From the NCBI RefSeq assembly GCF_024643205.1, contig NZ_JAMKQJ010000018.1, positions 1 through 64,000 of the forward strand: a DNA stretch of 64,000 nucleotides, read 5' to 3'. Position 1 is the first letter of the stretch, and each line of letters begins with the position of its first letter. The position numbers were made by a program, and so were the translations under genes. Shown here piece after piece: positions 1-8,402 of the stretch. Below the pieces are notes generated by a model. That model was given only the letters and a program-made list of their open reading frames with translations, had not been told where the DNA came from and made no database searches. The stretch is from Parapedobacter tibetensis. Its GTDB lineage: Bacteria > Bacteroidota > Bacteroidia > Sphingobacteriales > Sphingobacteriaceae.

Positions 1-187
1 TCAAAACAGTGTTTAGGAATAGGTTGATCCGGATGACACAGTTCATGTTACACTACCACACCCTCCCGCATCGCGATACACGCCGGATGCCCTAGCCATC
101 GTTGGATGGTTCCTTTTCCGCCCGTTCCGGCGGTAGCCGTTACCCAAACTATCCGCCGGTTGGCGGGCTTGCGCCTTATTCCGACGT

Positions 188-1145
188 CCAACCGGGTTGG
201 GTCTACACCGACATGAACCCGTCCCACACCGACATGGACCCATCCGCGTTCCGGATGGGTTCGGTTGTATTCCGGATGGGTTACTTCCCGTCCCAACCGG
301 GTTACTTCCAACGTTAAATTGAACCCGTCCGCGTTCCAGATGGGTTCGGTTACGTTCCAGATGGGTTACTTTCCGTCCCAACCGGGTCACTTCTAACGTT
401 GGGTTGAAACCGTCCGCGTTCCAGATGGGTTCGGTTGCGTTCCAACCGGGTCACTTCTAACGTTGGGTTGAACCCGTCCGCGTTCCACATGGGTTCGGTT
501 ACGTTCCAGACGGGTTACTTCCCGTCCCAACAGGGTTACTTCCAACGTTGGGTTGAACCCATCCGCGTTCCAGATGGGTTCGGTCGCACTCCAGATGGGT
601 TCGGTTGCATTCCAGATGGGTTCGGTTCTGTCCCAACCGGGTTACTTCCAACGTTGGGTTGAACCCATCCGCGTTCCAGATGGGTTCGGTCGCACTCCAG
701 ATGGGTTCGGTTGCATTCCAGATGGGTTCGGTTCTGTCCCAACCGGGTTACTTCCAACGTTGGGTTGAACCCATCCGCGTTCCAGATGGGTTCGGTCGCA
801 CTCCAGATGGGTTCGGTTGCATTCCAGATGGGTTCGGTTCTGTCCCAACCGGGTTACTTCCAACGTTGGGTTGAACCCATCCGCGTTCCAGATGGGTTCG
901 GTTGCATTCCACATGAGTTCGGTTCTGTCCCACCTGAACCCATTCCCACGCCGGATGGGTCACTTCTAACGTTGGGTTGAACCCATCCGCGTTCTGGATG
1001 GGTTCGGTTGTATTCCAGATGGGTTACTTCCGGTCCCAACCGGGTTGCTTCCAACGTTAAATTGAACCCGTCCGCTTTCCAGATGGGTTCGGTTGTATTC
1101 CACATGGGTTCGGGTCTGTCTCACCCGAACCCGTCCAGGCTTCAC
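188..1145. repeat. degenerate tandem-repeat tract
   Basis: About 950 bp are built from degenerate copies of a roughly 21-bp monomer (GTTCCAGATGGGTTCGGTTGC) interleaved with a second element (CCCAACCGGGTTACTTCCAAC followed by GTTGGGTTGAACCC). Inverted pairs recur throughout, such as GAACCCATC with GATGGGTTC and CCCAAC with GTTGGG, so each unit could form hairpins or cruciforms on either strand. Because the monomer length is a multiple of three and lacks stops in several frames, long low-complexity reading frames exist on both strands, but they have no start context and no recognisable domain. I treat the tract as non-coding or decayed. Positions 1-187 upstream show nothing I can name. Confidence 0.85.
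543..860. repeat. three identical 106-bp tandem units
   Basis: Units at 543-648, 649-754 and 755-860 are identical base for base. Each starts CAACGTTGGGTTGAACCC and holds three copies of the CAGATGGGTTCGGT core. A fourth copy starts at 861 and diverges after about 36 bases. Exact identity inside an otherwise degenerate tract points to recent duplication by slippage or unequal recombination. Confidence 0.95.
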
Positions 1146-1204
1146 CCGGTTTACATCCAATATTCCCATGGGACCGGTCGGACGTTCCATGGACCCGTTC
1201 TGGC

Positions 1205-1572
1205 GTGGAACGGTTTCATGTCTGGCACGAAACCGGCTTGTTGCAGAAATTGGCCATGTACGTAAATGTCGTTGGCGACGGAAACCTGGCCAAGTTGTAC
1301 AGTTCGGGTTTTCCCGTGCTGGCCAAACGCCGAAAGGGGAAGTCGCCTTTGATTTCAAGCCCGTTGGGCGCGATATGTTCTACGACTATTGCTTTGCGAC
1401 AGCGGTAGATAAACGGGGCAACCCCATCTGGGGTGAGCTGCGCGTAACCACGCGTTCGTAGACGGATTATGCCGAAGGATTTACCCCTGGCGCTGTCTAT
1501 TTCCGTGTGCGGGCACGCAACAAGCACGGGGTAAGTCATTGGACGCAGCCGATCCGGTGGATGGTACAATGA
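1205..1572 (+). pseudogene. decayed fibronectin type III-like protein (C-terminal part)
   Basis: Translation gives QKLAMYVNVVGDGNLAKLYS and then SSGFPVLAKRRKG in the frame of position 1205. After a frameshift near 1335 it continues as GEVAFDFKPVGRDMFYDY through WGELRVTTRS in the frame of position 1561, hits an in-frame TAG at 1459-1461, and resumes with TPGAVYFRVRARNKHG before TGA at 1570-1572. The order (an 'LxxYVNxVADGD, LxSSGF' segment, then an FnIII sandwich ending in YFRVRA) fits a common Bacteroidota FnIII family known to me from memory. With a frameshift, an internal stop and no N-terminus it is a remnant. It directly abuts the repeat tract, which may have replaced or interrupted its 5' half. 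Confidence 0.6.
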
Positions 1573-1603
1573 TTAAACCAAGTATAGACATCGCTGCCGC
1601 CCA

Positions 1604-1822
1604 TTCACTTCCAAAGATGCGTTTACTTTATTTTACGAGCGCGATCGTACCACGATGTACCGTGCCGCGATGGACGGTACGGCCAGTGAGGCGCTCCAGC
1701 AGATACTGGACCGCGGCTACCTGGCTCCGTATGCCACGGATTCCCGCAAGAAAACAGCCATTGGTATCAGTTTTTCCTCGGAAGACCGGCAAGTATCGGA
1801 GTACCTTGTGATGGAAGTATAG
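1604..1822 (+). pseudogene. C-terminal remnant of an AAA-ATPase-like / PD-(D/E)XK nuclease protein
   Basis: The frame ending in TAG at 1820-1822 reads MDGTASEALQQILDRGYLAP, then a stretch ending KKTAIGISFSSEDRQVSEY. This matches the end of the large Bacteroidota family with an N-terminal AAA-ATPase-like domain and a C-terminal PD-(D/E)XK nuclease domain (DUF1703 type), whose tails read 'ALxQIxxKGYAxxY... GIxFSxExRxI'. Only about 70 of the usual 500 or more residues remain and no start codon is evident, so this is a dead fragment. It lies just before the lysS terminator, in the same accessory patch as the repeat tract. Confidence 0.6.
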
Positions 1823-1944
1823 CTTGCTTTGATTCCATAGGAACACCTCTCACCCACACGGGCTAATGGACTGCTATCCATGATAAAGCAGATGAAGCTG
1901 TATGCGATGGCTCTGCAAGCGAAAGCCAATTGATTTACTTGCGG

Positions 1945-1977
1945 CCAATTTTCACGCGCGTTGCGTGAAAACATTGG
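1945..1977 (-). terminator. hairpin downstream of lysS
   Basis: CCAATTTTCACGC (1945-1957) pairs with GCGTGAAAACATTGG (1963-1977) around a 5-nt loop, with a single unpaired base. It sits 6 bp beyond the lysS stop on the minus strand and is the likely transcription end. A strong U-tract is lacking. Confidence 0.55.
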
Positions 1978-1982
1978 TTTGA

Positions 1983-3701
1983 TTATTCAAACCACTTTAA
2001 AACCTCTTCCTTCGTAGGCATTGGAATATCCAACTTCATTTTCTTACGTAGTCCGCCCAAGTCGTTAAAAACTTTGTTGGGATTCGCCGCTTTCAGCGTT
2101 TCGATGGTGTTGAATCCCATTTTTTGTAACACGGGTATCCATTCTTCGGGTATGCCTTGCGCTTTATAGTCCTCCAAACCCGCATGTTTTACTCCCTTTT
2201 CAGGACGCATCTGCGGGAAGAACAGTACATCCTGAATGCTTTGCTGGTTGGTCATCAGCATTGCCAATCGATCAATACCAATACCAATGCCTGCAGTGGG
2301 TGGCATGCCGTACTCCAATGCCCGGAGGAAATCGTAATCAACAAACATGGCTTCATCATCACCGCGTTCCATGAGTTTGAGCTGCTCCTCAAACCTGATC
2401 CGCTGGTCGATGGGGTCATTCAGTTCGCTATAGGCGTTTGCCAGCTCCTTGCCGTTGACCATCAACTCAAAGCGTTCCACCAAATCTGCCTTGCTGCGGT
2501 GTTTTTTGGTGAGCGGACTCATTTCCACAGGGTAGTCAATGATAAATGTAGGCTGTATATAATGGTGCTCGCATTGCTCACCAAAAATTTCATCGATGAG
2601 CTTGCCCTTGCCCATGCTTTCCGTGGTGGGGATACCCAGTTGCTTGCACACATCACGCAGCCCACCTTCATCCATTCCGTCTACCTCGAATCCAGTATGT
2701 TCCTTGATGGCGTCATAGATGCTTACACGGGGGTATGGTGCTGCAAAATTAATTTCCTGATCACCCACCTGCAGCGTTGTATTGCCATTGGTGGCTAGCG
2801 CCACATGCTCGAATAGTTTTTCCGTGATTTCCATCATCCACAGGTAATCCTTGTAGGCCACGTAAAATTCCAGCACGGTAAATTCGGGATTGTGCGTACG
2901 ATCCATGCCTTCATTCCGAAAGTTGCGGCTGAACTCATATACCCAATCGTAGCCACCCACTATGAGACGTTTGAGGTATAGCTCATTGGCTATGCGCAGG
3001 TAGAGGGGAATGTCAAGTGCGTTGTGGTGCGTGATGAAGGGCCTAGCCGCCGCACCTCCCGGAATGGGCTGCAGCACAGGTGTATCTACTTCCAAGGCTC
3101 CTCTTTCGTTGAGGAAATCCCGTATGGATGTTTTCACTTTGGATACCTTTGCAAATGTATCGCGCACTTGAGGATTGATCACCAAATCCACATAACGTTG
3201 ACGATAACGGAATTCAGGGTCGGTAACCGCATCGAACGTCTTGCCATCCGCCGACTTAACCACAGGCAAGGGTTTTAATGATTTTGCCAACAACGTGAGT
3301 TCTTGCACATGGATGGAAATTTCGCCTGTATTGGTGGTGAAAACAAAACCAGTGATGCCAATGAAATCGCCGATGTCGAGTAATTTCTTGAAAACAGTGT
3401 TATACAGGGTTTTGTCTTCATCTGGGCAAAGGTCATCGCGCTTCAAGTAGGCCTGAACTCGCCCGGTTGCATCCTGCAATTCAATGAAAGAAGCACTGCC
3501 CATCACGCGGCGGCTCATCATCCGACCAGCGATACGGATATTTTTATAGTTGAGTTTATCCCGCTCATAGTTTTCCAAGATATCGCTGGCGGTAGCATTG
3601 ATTTCAAAAGCATTAGCAGGATAGGGGTTGATACCTAATTGCTCCAGGGCAGTAAGCGCCTGTCTACGTTGTAGTTCCTGTTCAGATAATACGATACTCA
3701 T
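1983..3701 (-). CDS. lysS: lysine--tRNA ligase (class II)
   Basis: Charges tRNA-Lys with lysine in the cytoplasm. The 572-residue product has an N-terminal OB-fold anticodon-binding domain (about 57-160) and the class II catalytic core. Motif 2 is seen in RNFRNEGMDRTHNPEFT (about 255-271) and motif 3 in GIGIGIDRLAML (about 467-478). It is about 65 residues longer than Escherichia coli LysS because of a C-terminal extension (FNTIETLKAANPNKVF onward) that resembles a small helical domain and, as I recall, is usual in Bacteroidota LysRS. It is transcribed alone from a well-formed promoter at 3721-3752. Confidence 0.97.
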   Translation of the reverse strand: MSIVLSEQELQRRQALTALEQLGINPYPANAFEINATASDILENYERDKLNYKNIRIAGRMMSRRVMGSASFIELQDATGRVQAYLKRDDLCPDEDKTLYNTVFKKLLDIGDFIGITGFVFTTNTGEISIHVQELTLLAKSLKPLPVVKSADGKTFDAVTDPEFRYRQRYVDLVINPQVRDTFAKVSKVKTSIRDFLNERGALEVDTPVLQPIPGGAAARPFITHHNALDIPLYLRIANELYLKRLIVGGYDWVYEFSRNFRNEGMDRTHNPEFTVLEFYVAYKDYLWMMEITEKLFEHVALATNGNTTLQVGDQEINFAAPYPRVSIYDAIKEHTGFEVDGMDEGGLRDVCKQLGIPTTESMGKGKLIDEIFGEQCEHHYIQPTFIIDYPVEMSPLTKKHRSKADLVERFELMVNGKELANAYSELNDPIDQRIRFEEQLKLMERGDDEAMFVDYDFLRALEYGMPPTAGIGIGIDRLAMLMTNQQSIQDVLFFPQMRPEKGVKHAGLEDYKAQGIPEEWIPVLQKMGFNTIETLKAANPNKVFNDLGGLRKKMKLDIPMPTKEEVLKWFE

Positions 3702-3720
3702 ACGGTCTTGCTATTATGCG

Positions 3721-3752
3721 GCAAACATAGCTAAAATGCGCCTGATTTACAA
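3721..3752 (-). promoter_or_regulatory. lysS promoter, Bacteroidota type
   Basis: Read on the minus strand: TTG (3752-3750), a 20-bp spacer, then TATGTTTGC (3729-3721). This matches the Bacteroidota primary-sigma consensus TTG-N19/21-TAnnTTTG and lies about 20 bp upstream of the lysS ATG. The putA promoter at 12146-12177 shares the spacer end TTTAGC. Confidence 0.75.
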
Positions 3753-3767
3753 TATGGAACACGGATG

Positions 3768-3836
3768 GAACGGATAACCGCGGATTGAATAAATAATAAT
3801 TAGTGTAAATCCGCATGATCTGCATTATCCGCGTTC
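3768..3836. repeat. intergenic imperfect palindrome (ATCCGCG type)
   Basis: The 336-bp gap between lysS and the sigma factor holds a two-level inverted repeat. The outer arms are GAACGGATAA (3768-3777) and TTATCCGCGTTC (3825-3836); the inner arms are GCGGATT (3780-3786) and AATCCGC (3808-3814). Further on, 3840-3860 carries TTTCCGACTTCCGGACTTACC. Such ATCCGCG- and CCGACTTCCG-rich stretches are, from memory, widespread intergenic repeats in Bacteroidota. A possible -7 box, TATATTTG (3987-3994), precedes the sigma gene without a clear -33 TTG. Confidence 0.45.
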
Positions 3837-4037
3837 TAACTTTCCGACTTCCGGACTTACCAACTAAACAAGTGTAGCGTTTTAAATGCGACATACGTCA
3901 TCTACTCAGTGAGTGATATTCAAGCATGTATGGCGCATGAGTTAAATTTTTTACTAAGGCAGGCTACATACCCCATAAATTGAGCGTATATTTGTGTTGT
4001 AAATTAACAAGCTGATTAATAGTGTTGTAGCCTTATA

Positions 4038-4646
4038 GTGAGTTTCAATATCCGATACTTGAAGGGAAAGCATGCCCCATCATTGGAGCGTGCAGTGAGG
4101 GAATGTGCCCAAAATGGGGATGAACGGAGCAAGGAATTTATCTACAAAAGCTGCTATGGTTATGTCCGTTCAATAACATTGCGTTATGTCAAAAATACGT
4201 ATGATGCGGAAGAGTTGACGAATGAAAGTTTCATACGGGCCTTTGGTAAAATGGGAACATTCAATAATGGAGATTTGGGTGATCGATTTGAAAAATCGTT
4301 TAGGGCATGGTTGGCCCGCATAGCCGTAAACATCTCTATTGATTTTTTACGGGGCAAAAAACAATTTGTCGCGTTGGACGAAATGAATGAAGGGGGTATG
4401 GAGCAGCAACATGTGGAAGTATCTGGGAATTTGCATGTAGAGGATATCTTAAAGCTATTGGCACAATTGCCAGATATACAACGCTCGATATTCAATTTAT
4501 ATGAAGTAGAAGGGTATTCACATGAAGAGGTTGCGACCATGCTTGACATTCCTGAAAGCACGTCCCGTACCTATTTGACCCGTGCCAAGAAGAAATTACG
4601 GAAGCTTTACTTGGAATCGATAAATATCACGGCCGGATTTCAATAA
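4038..4646 (+). CDS. ECF-type RNA polymerase sigma factor
   Basis: A 202-residue sigma-70 family protein of ECF architecture. Region 2 (about 20-100) includes YDAEELTNESFIRAFGKM, the usual DAEELxxExFxxxF core-binding helix. Region 4 (about 135-195) includes a helix-turn-helix, YSHEEVATMLDIPESTSRTY, that would read the -35 element. The start is GTG at 4038; no better ATG precedes region 2. The next gene, 22 bp downstream, encodes a membrane protein whose cytoplasmic N-terminus could act as its anti-sigma partner. The regulon is unknown; autoregulation is typical of ECF factors but not shown here. Confidence 0.9.
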   Translation: MSFNIRYLKGKHAPSLERAVRECAQNGDERSKEFIYKSCYGYVRSITLRYVKNTYDAEELTNESFIRAFGKMGTFNNGDLGDRFEKSFRAWLARIAVNISIDFLRGKKQFVALDEMNEGGMEQQHVEVSGNLHVEDILKLLAQLPDIQRSIFNLYEVEGYSHEEVATMLDIPESTSRTYLTRAKKKLRKLYLESINITAGFQ

Positions 4647-4668
4647 TACAGCGATCACAAATGCTGAG

Positions 4669-6006
4669 ATGAACGAAAGTAAGAAAAATAAGGAACTGAT
4701 TCAACGGATGGCAGAAACGCTGCGCAACCATACTGAACCTTATAAAGAGGGGGCATGGGAGCGGTTTTCGGCCAAATACGGCATCCCAAAGAAGAGAGGC
4801 ATGGTGCAATGGCCTTATTGGGGTGCGGCGGCACTGCTGTTGATGGCCATGGGGCTGTTTTTGTTCGATCGACAAACCGATGAATTGGACGTGGTGCAAC
4901 ATGATATCGTACAACCCACCGGGGAGCTAAGAAGAACAGAGGAACAACCGACAGCCGAAATAGCGGATAAACCCCAAGATCCCGTGGAATTGGCGGCACC
5001 AAGGCAAACAACCCAAAGCCGAGAACAGCTGGCTGGTGCCAAGTCCATAGAAGCCGAGGTGCCTACATATGCAAGAGGCCGTCAAGACACATTTTTACCT
5101 GTTAGCGGACAAATACTCGCAAGTAACGCGAGGGTTGTGGAGGATTCTAAAGATCCAGAAGAGGCGAACTCAAAAGAGGAACTTATGACAGCTAGGGTTG
5201 ACCATGATACCGTTTCGAATGATGCCAAATTACTAGCCGATGGAGGCATAGAGCAATTCCCAGGAAACGAATCGTTCGGTAAGGACATGTTGGATAATGA
5301 GTATCCAGAAAAGGCTACAGAAGCAAGGCGCGATTTCAAGAAATGGGATTTAGGGCTGGTGGTTTCGCCATCCCTCACTAACGAAAAGGTAAATATGGGA
5401 GGGGGGATTGCCATTGCATATCGATTATCCGACAAGTTTTCATTAAGCTCAGGTGTATCGGTCGGTCAACTGGGCTTAGGGCAAAACCCAAACTATGAGC
5501 CAATGGCAAACTCAGATATGCAAGCTGCCCCAATATACGGTTCGGAAAATCAGGGTTTTGTAAGTGAAGCTTCTTCAAATCGCAAGGAGGTTACCTCCGT
5601 GACGAGCAACCTGTTGGCTTTGGATATACCGATTGATTTGCGGTATAACATCACGGAAGGGTTTTACACTTCAGTTGGCATTTCTTTCCTGACTGTTTTG
5701 AACGAACAGCGCACCAATCATCTTGTGGACCGTGGTATCAACCAGCCCACATTCGAGAAAAGCGGTTCGAATAAGGATTTGGAATCCGCCGTGCAGGCCA
5801 CCTATTCATCGGAAAGAACTGCTTACCAACCTTTGGAGGGAAAAGGCTATACGGGTTTTGTTAATTTTTCCGTAGGCCGTAAAGTACCACTATTTCGTAA
5901 ATTTTCACTCTCCATAGAACCCTATTTCAAGCTCCCAATCGGAAGCTTATCACGTGAAGAAATGGATTTTACCAACGGAGGGATCCGGATTATAACAGGA
6001 TTTTAA
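4669..6006 (+). CDS. putative anti-sigma-like protein: membrane helix plus beta-barrel-like C-terminal domain
   Basis: The 445-residue product has a hydrophilic N-terminus with no signal peptide (residues 1-45, including YKEGAWERFSAKYGI), one membrane helix (about 48-66, WPYWGAAALLLMAMGLFLF), a long charged low-complexity linker (about 67-220), and a C-terminal domain (about 225-445) with alternating strand-like segments, glycine-rich turns and a terminal Phe (GGIRIITGF). That end resembles PorT/outer-membrane beta-barrel domains. The layout fits a Bacteroidota class encoded after ECF sigma genes, where the N-terminus may bind sigma and the distal part senses the envelope. Function is inferred only from position and architecture. 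Confidence 0.7.
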   Translation: MNESKKNKELIQRMAETLRNHTEPYKEGAWERFSAKYGIPKKRGMVQWPYWGAAALLLMAMGLFLFDRQTDELDVVQHDIVQPTGELRRTEEQPTAEIADKPQDPVELAAPRQTTQSREQLAGAKSIEAEVPTYARGRQDTFLPVSGQILASNARVVEDSKDPEEANSKEELMTARVDHDTVSNDAKLLADGGIEQFPGNESFGKDMLDNEYPEKATEARRDFKKWDLGLVVSPSLTNEKVNMGGGIAIAYRLSDKFSLSSGVSVGQLGLGQNPNYEPMANSDMQAAPIYGSENQGFVSEASSNRKEVTSVTSNLLALDIPIDLRYNITEGFYTSVGISFLTVLNEQRTNHLVDRGINQPTFEKSGSNKDLESAVQATYSSERTAYQPLEGKGYTGFVNFSVGRKVPLFRKFSLSIEPYFKLPIGSLSREEMDFTNGGIRIITGF

Positions 6007-6108
6007 CCTTGTTCACGTTCAAGTTGCTGTTATTTTGACATATCCCGTGTATTGAGCGACTTTTAAATGTCCTGTTTGTAAATCGTAATTATTTAACGCC
6101 CGATAAGT

Positions 6109-6139
6109 TTGATTATTAATAGAATAACACCTACATTTG
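6109..6139 (+). promoter_or_regulatory. promoter of the histidine kinase leader
   Basis: TTG (6109-6111), a 20-bp spacer and TACATTTG (6132-6139) form a perfect Bacteroidota promoter. Transcription would start near 6146, about 290 nt before the kinase start codon. Confidence 0.75.
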
Positions 6140-6145
6140 GCCGAT

Positions 6146-6436
6146 AATTAGTTAAAATCACCAAACCAAACACCTAAAATCTACCTATTGATTTATTTGG
6201 GATTGCAAGATGCACTCCGACGGGAGTCGAATGTTAAGCTATGCAATTTAGCCCCATCCATACTGAGCGTAGGGCTTTATGAGACGGACCAGAGGGATAC
6301 CTAACCATTTTGTGGATTGCCGGACGGTACTGATATACCGTGTCGGATAAAATTCGCACGTTAATTACTACGATAAGTATCAACGGTTGAAGTAGTATTT
6401 AAACGTATTATGAGAGCTTAAAAATAATTTTTTCGG
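6146..6436 (+). promoter_or_regulatory. long structured 5' leader or embedded small RNA
   Basis: The region between the promoter and the kinase ATG contains consecutive complementary segments: ATTGCA (6202-6207) with TGCAAT (6242-6247) enclosing ACTCC (6214-6218) and GGAGT (6223-6227); AGCCC (6250-6254) with GGGCT (6272-6276); and CCGGACGGTA (6320-6329) with TACCGTGTCGG (6336-6346). No open frame longer than a few codons is convincing. I do not recognise a known riboswitch class. It could be a regulatory leader, an independent small RNA, or a decayed element. Confidence 0.45.
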
Positions 6437-8362
6437 ATGAAAAATAGTCGTATGCGTTTTTACTTATTACCTCTTTTTTTAATGGTAATTTATGGTTCTG
6501 CTACCTATGCTTTCCAAACCAATGTTTCCCTATTGCAAAAGGACACGGCTATTATCAACGATTGGTATACGGATGCCTTCCTTTCCATGAAAGATGATTT
6601 GAAGAAATCGGATGATTTTATCAATAAGGCATGGAAAATGTCTATCGATATAGCGTATGAAAAAGGTGTGTCTGATGGATATTACTATACGGGATGTGTA
6701 TATGAACAAAAGGGGGCAATGAACGTTGCCAGTCGGTATTTCGAGAAAGCTATTTCGCTATACGTTCAAGGTCAATTTTTAGACAATTTGCCAGACTGCT
6801 ATAGGAGATTGGGTGAAATTTACATGAATCAAGGAAGGAATTATACCGCTTTACTGAATTTTCTGAATGGATTGCATGTCGCTGAGGACCAACGGGATTA
6901 TGTCAATCAGATCGAATTGAGCATTCAACTCGCTAATTATCACAATCGCGTTTCAAAGGATTACGATGGTGCGATTTCCGTACTCAACAACGCAGAAAAA
7001 CTTGCAAATAAGCAAATTTATCTATCCGCCTTCGGTCCTATTTATTTGCAATATGGTATCAGCTATTGCCGGCAACGGAATTATGAGCAGGCACGCTATT
7101 ATGTGCGTAAAGCCAAGCAAGAATTTGATGTAACCTCAAGTCCTGATAACCACTTGAAAGCCCTCTTTGTGGAAGGTGAAATTTATGAAAAGCTGCTTGA
7201 TGGAGAACAGCTGTTTGCGGTGCTTAATCAGGCCAAGCCATTGCTCGATTCCATTGTAAACGATAGCTTGGAAACCACCTATGGCTTATTGCGTGCAAAA
7301 GCATTGTACCAAACAGGTGATTATAACGCAGCCTTAGCAGCCTGTGAAGAATTAAATACCAAGTTGGCCGACCAAAAGCGCGAGGACGACCAGTACCTTA
7401 TTTTTGCACTGCAATTCAAGATATTGTATGCCCTGCGTGATTTCCGTAAGGCTGACCAGTTGTTTAATGACTATGAATACACAAGAGATAGCCTCTACAC
7501 TGCCCAATACATAGGTCAGGGAATAGAAATGAGCGAAAACTATAAATTGGATAAATTTAAAAGACAAATTCTGGAGCAGGAGCTGAAGCTTTCCAATTCC
7601 ATCTACCAACGATATGGCTTTATTGCTGGTATCGCGGTATTGTTAATTATATTGGGCATCCTTTATTTCCACTTCCGGGAAAAAGATAAATTGGCACATC
7701 GGGAGGTTATTAAAAACAGCGAAATTTCTGTGCAAAATGAAATACTGAAACAGACAAACAGACATAACGAACTGCTTATGCGGGAAATCCATCATCGGGT
7801 AAAGAATAATCTCCAAATTATCAACAGCCTGCTTAGTCTCCAAGCTCGGAAAACAACTAACCGGGAAGTTGTGGAGATGATGAAAGAAAGCAGGAGTCGG
7901 ATAAATTCCATTGCACTCATCCACAATAAACTGTACCAACAACAGAGCCTCAATAAATTGAACATCCAAGACTATATTGAGCAACTCGGCGTTCATTTAT
8001 TAAGTATTTACAATAACAATAAGAACGTACGTATTCATGTGGATACCGGAGAGGTTACCTTGGATATCGATATAGCCATCCCCGTGGGGCTGATATTGAC
8101 GGAGTTGATTACGAATTCCTTGAAATATGCTTTTGTGGAACGTGAAGATGGAGAGATTTATATCCATGTGAAGCACAATGGCGAAAATGATTATGAGCTT
8201 ATTTTCAAGGACAATGGGATTGGTATCCCTGAAGCAAAATTGAATCAAAACAACGACACGTTGGGATTTAGGTTAATTCATTCCCTGACCAAACAATTAG
8301 CCGGGATTATCCATTATACATTTGGAGAGTTTTCCCTGTACAATATCCGGTTCAAAGGGTAA
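6437..8362 (+). CDS. TPR-containing sensor histidine kinase (HisKA_2 type)
   Basis: A 641-residue membrane-bound sensor kinase. It has a signal peptide (1-25), a periplasmic helical-repeat region of TPR type (about 40-375), one membrane helix (about 397-415, FIAGIAVLLIILGILYF), a short coiled coil, then the HisKA_2 dimerisation helix REIHHRVKNNLQIINSL with the phospho-acceptor His at 452 or 453. An HATPase domain follows, with N-box ELITNSLKYAF (about 554) and G-box DNGIGIP. This subclass usually pairs with a receiver-only or short regulator, and one is encoded 40 bp downstream. The stimulus is unknown. Confidence 0.92.
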   Translation: MKNSRMRFYLLPLFLMVIYGSATYAFQTNVSLLQKDTAIINDWYTDAFLSMKDDLKKSDDFINKAWKMSIDIAYEKGVSDGYYYTGCVYEQKGAMNVASRYFEKAISLYVQGQFLDNLPDCYRRLGEIYMNQGRNYTALLNFLNGLHVAEDQRDYVNQIELSIQLANYHNRVSKDYDGAISVLNNAEKLANKQIYLSAFGPIYLQYGISYCRQRNYEQARYYVRKAKQEFDVTSSPDNHLKALFVEGEIYEKLLDGEQLFAVLNQAKPLLDSIVNDSLETTYGLLRAKALYQTGDYNAALAACEELNTKLADQKREDDQYLIFALQFKILYALRDFRKADQLFNDYEYTRDSLYTAQYIGQGIEMSENYKLDKFKRQILEQELKLSNSIYQRYGFIAGIAVLLIILGILYFHFREKDKLAHREVIKNSEISVQNEILKQTNRHNELLMREIHHRVKNNLQIINSLLSLQARKTTNREVVEMMKESRSRINSIALIHNKLYQQQSLNKLNIQDYIEQLGVHLLSIYNNNKNVRIHVDTGEVTLDIDIAIPVGLILTELITNSLKYAFVEREDGEIYIHVKHNGENDYELIFKDNGIGIPEAKLNQNNDTLGFRLIHSLTKQLAGIIHYTFGEFSLYNIRFKG

Positions 8363-8402
8363 GAATGGGGGCTAAATTTGGAGTGATTTAAGTGATTCAA
8401 GC

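Noticed and set aside
543..860. Possible CRISPR array
   Set aside because: Units are contiguous and identical with no unique spacers, and no cas genes are in the window.
48..1358. Long open frames on both strands across the repeat tract
   Set aside because: They exist because the monomer is a multiple of three without stops; start codons are arbitrary, no domain or ribosome site is present and frames on opposite strands mirror each other.
2157..2798. 213-codon frame antisense to lysS
   Set aside because: It lies entirely inside a certain gene and has no recognisable domain.
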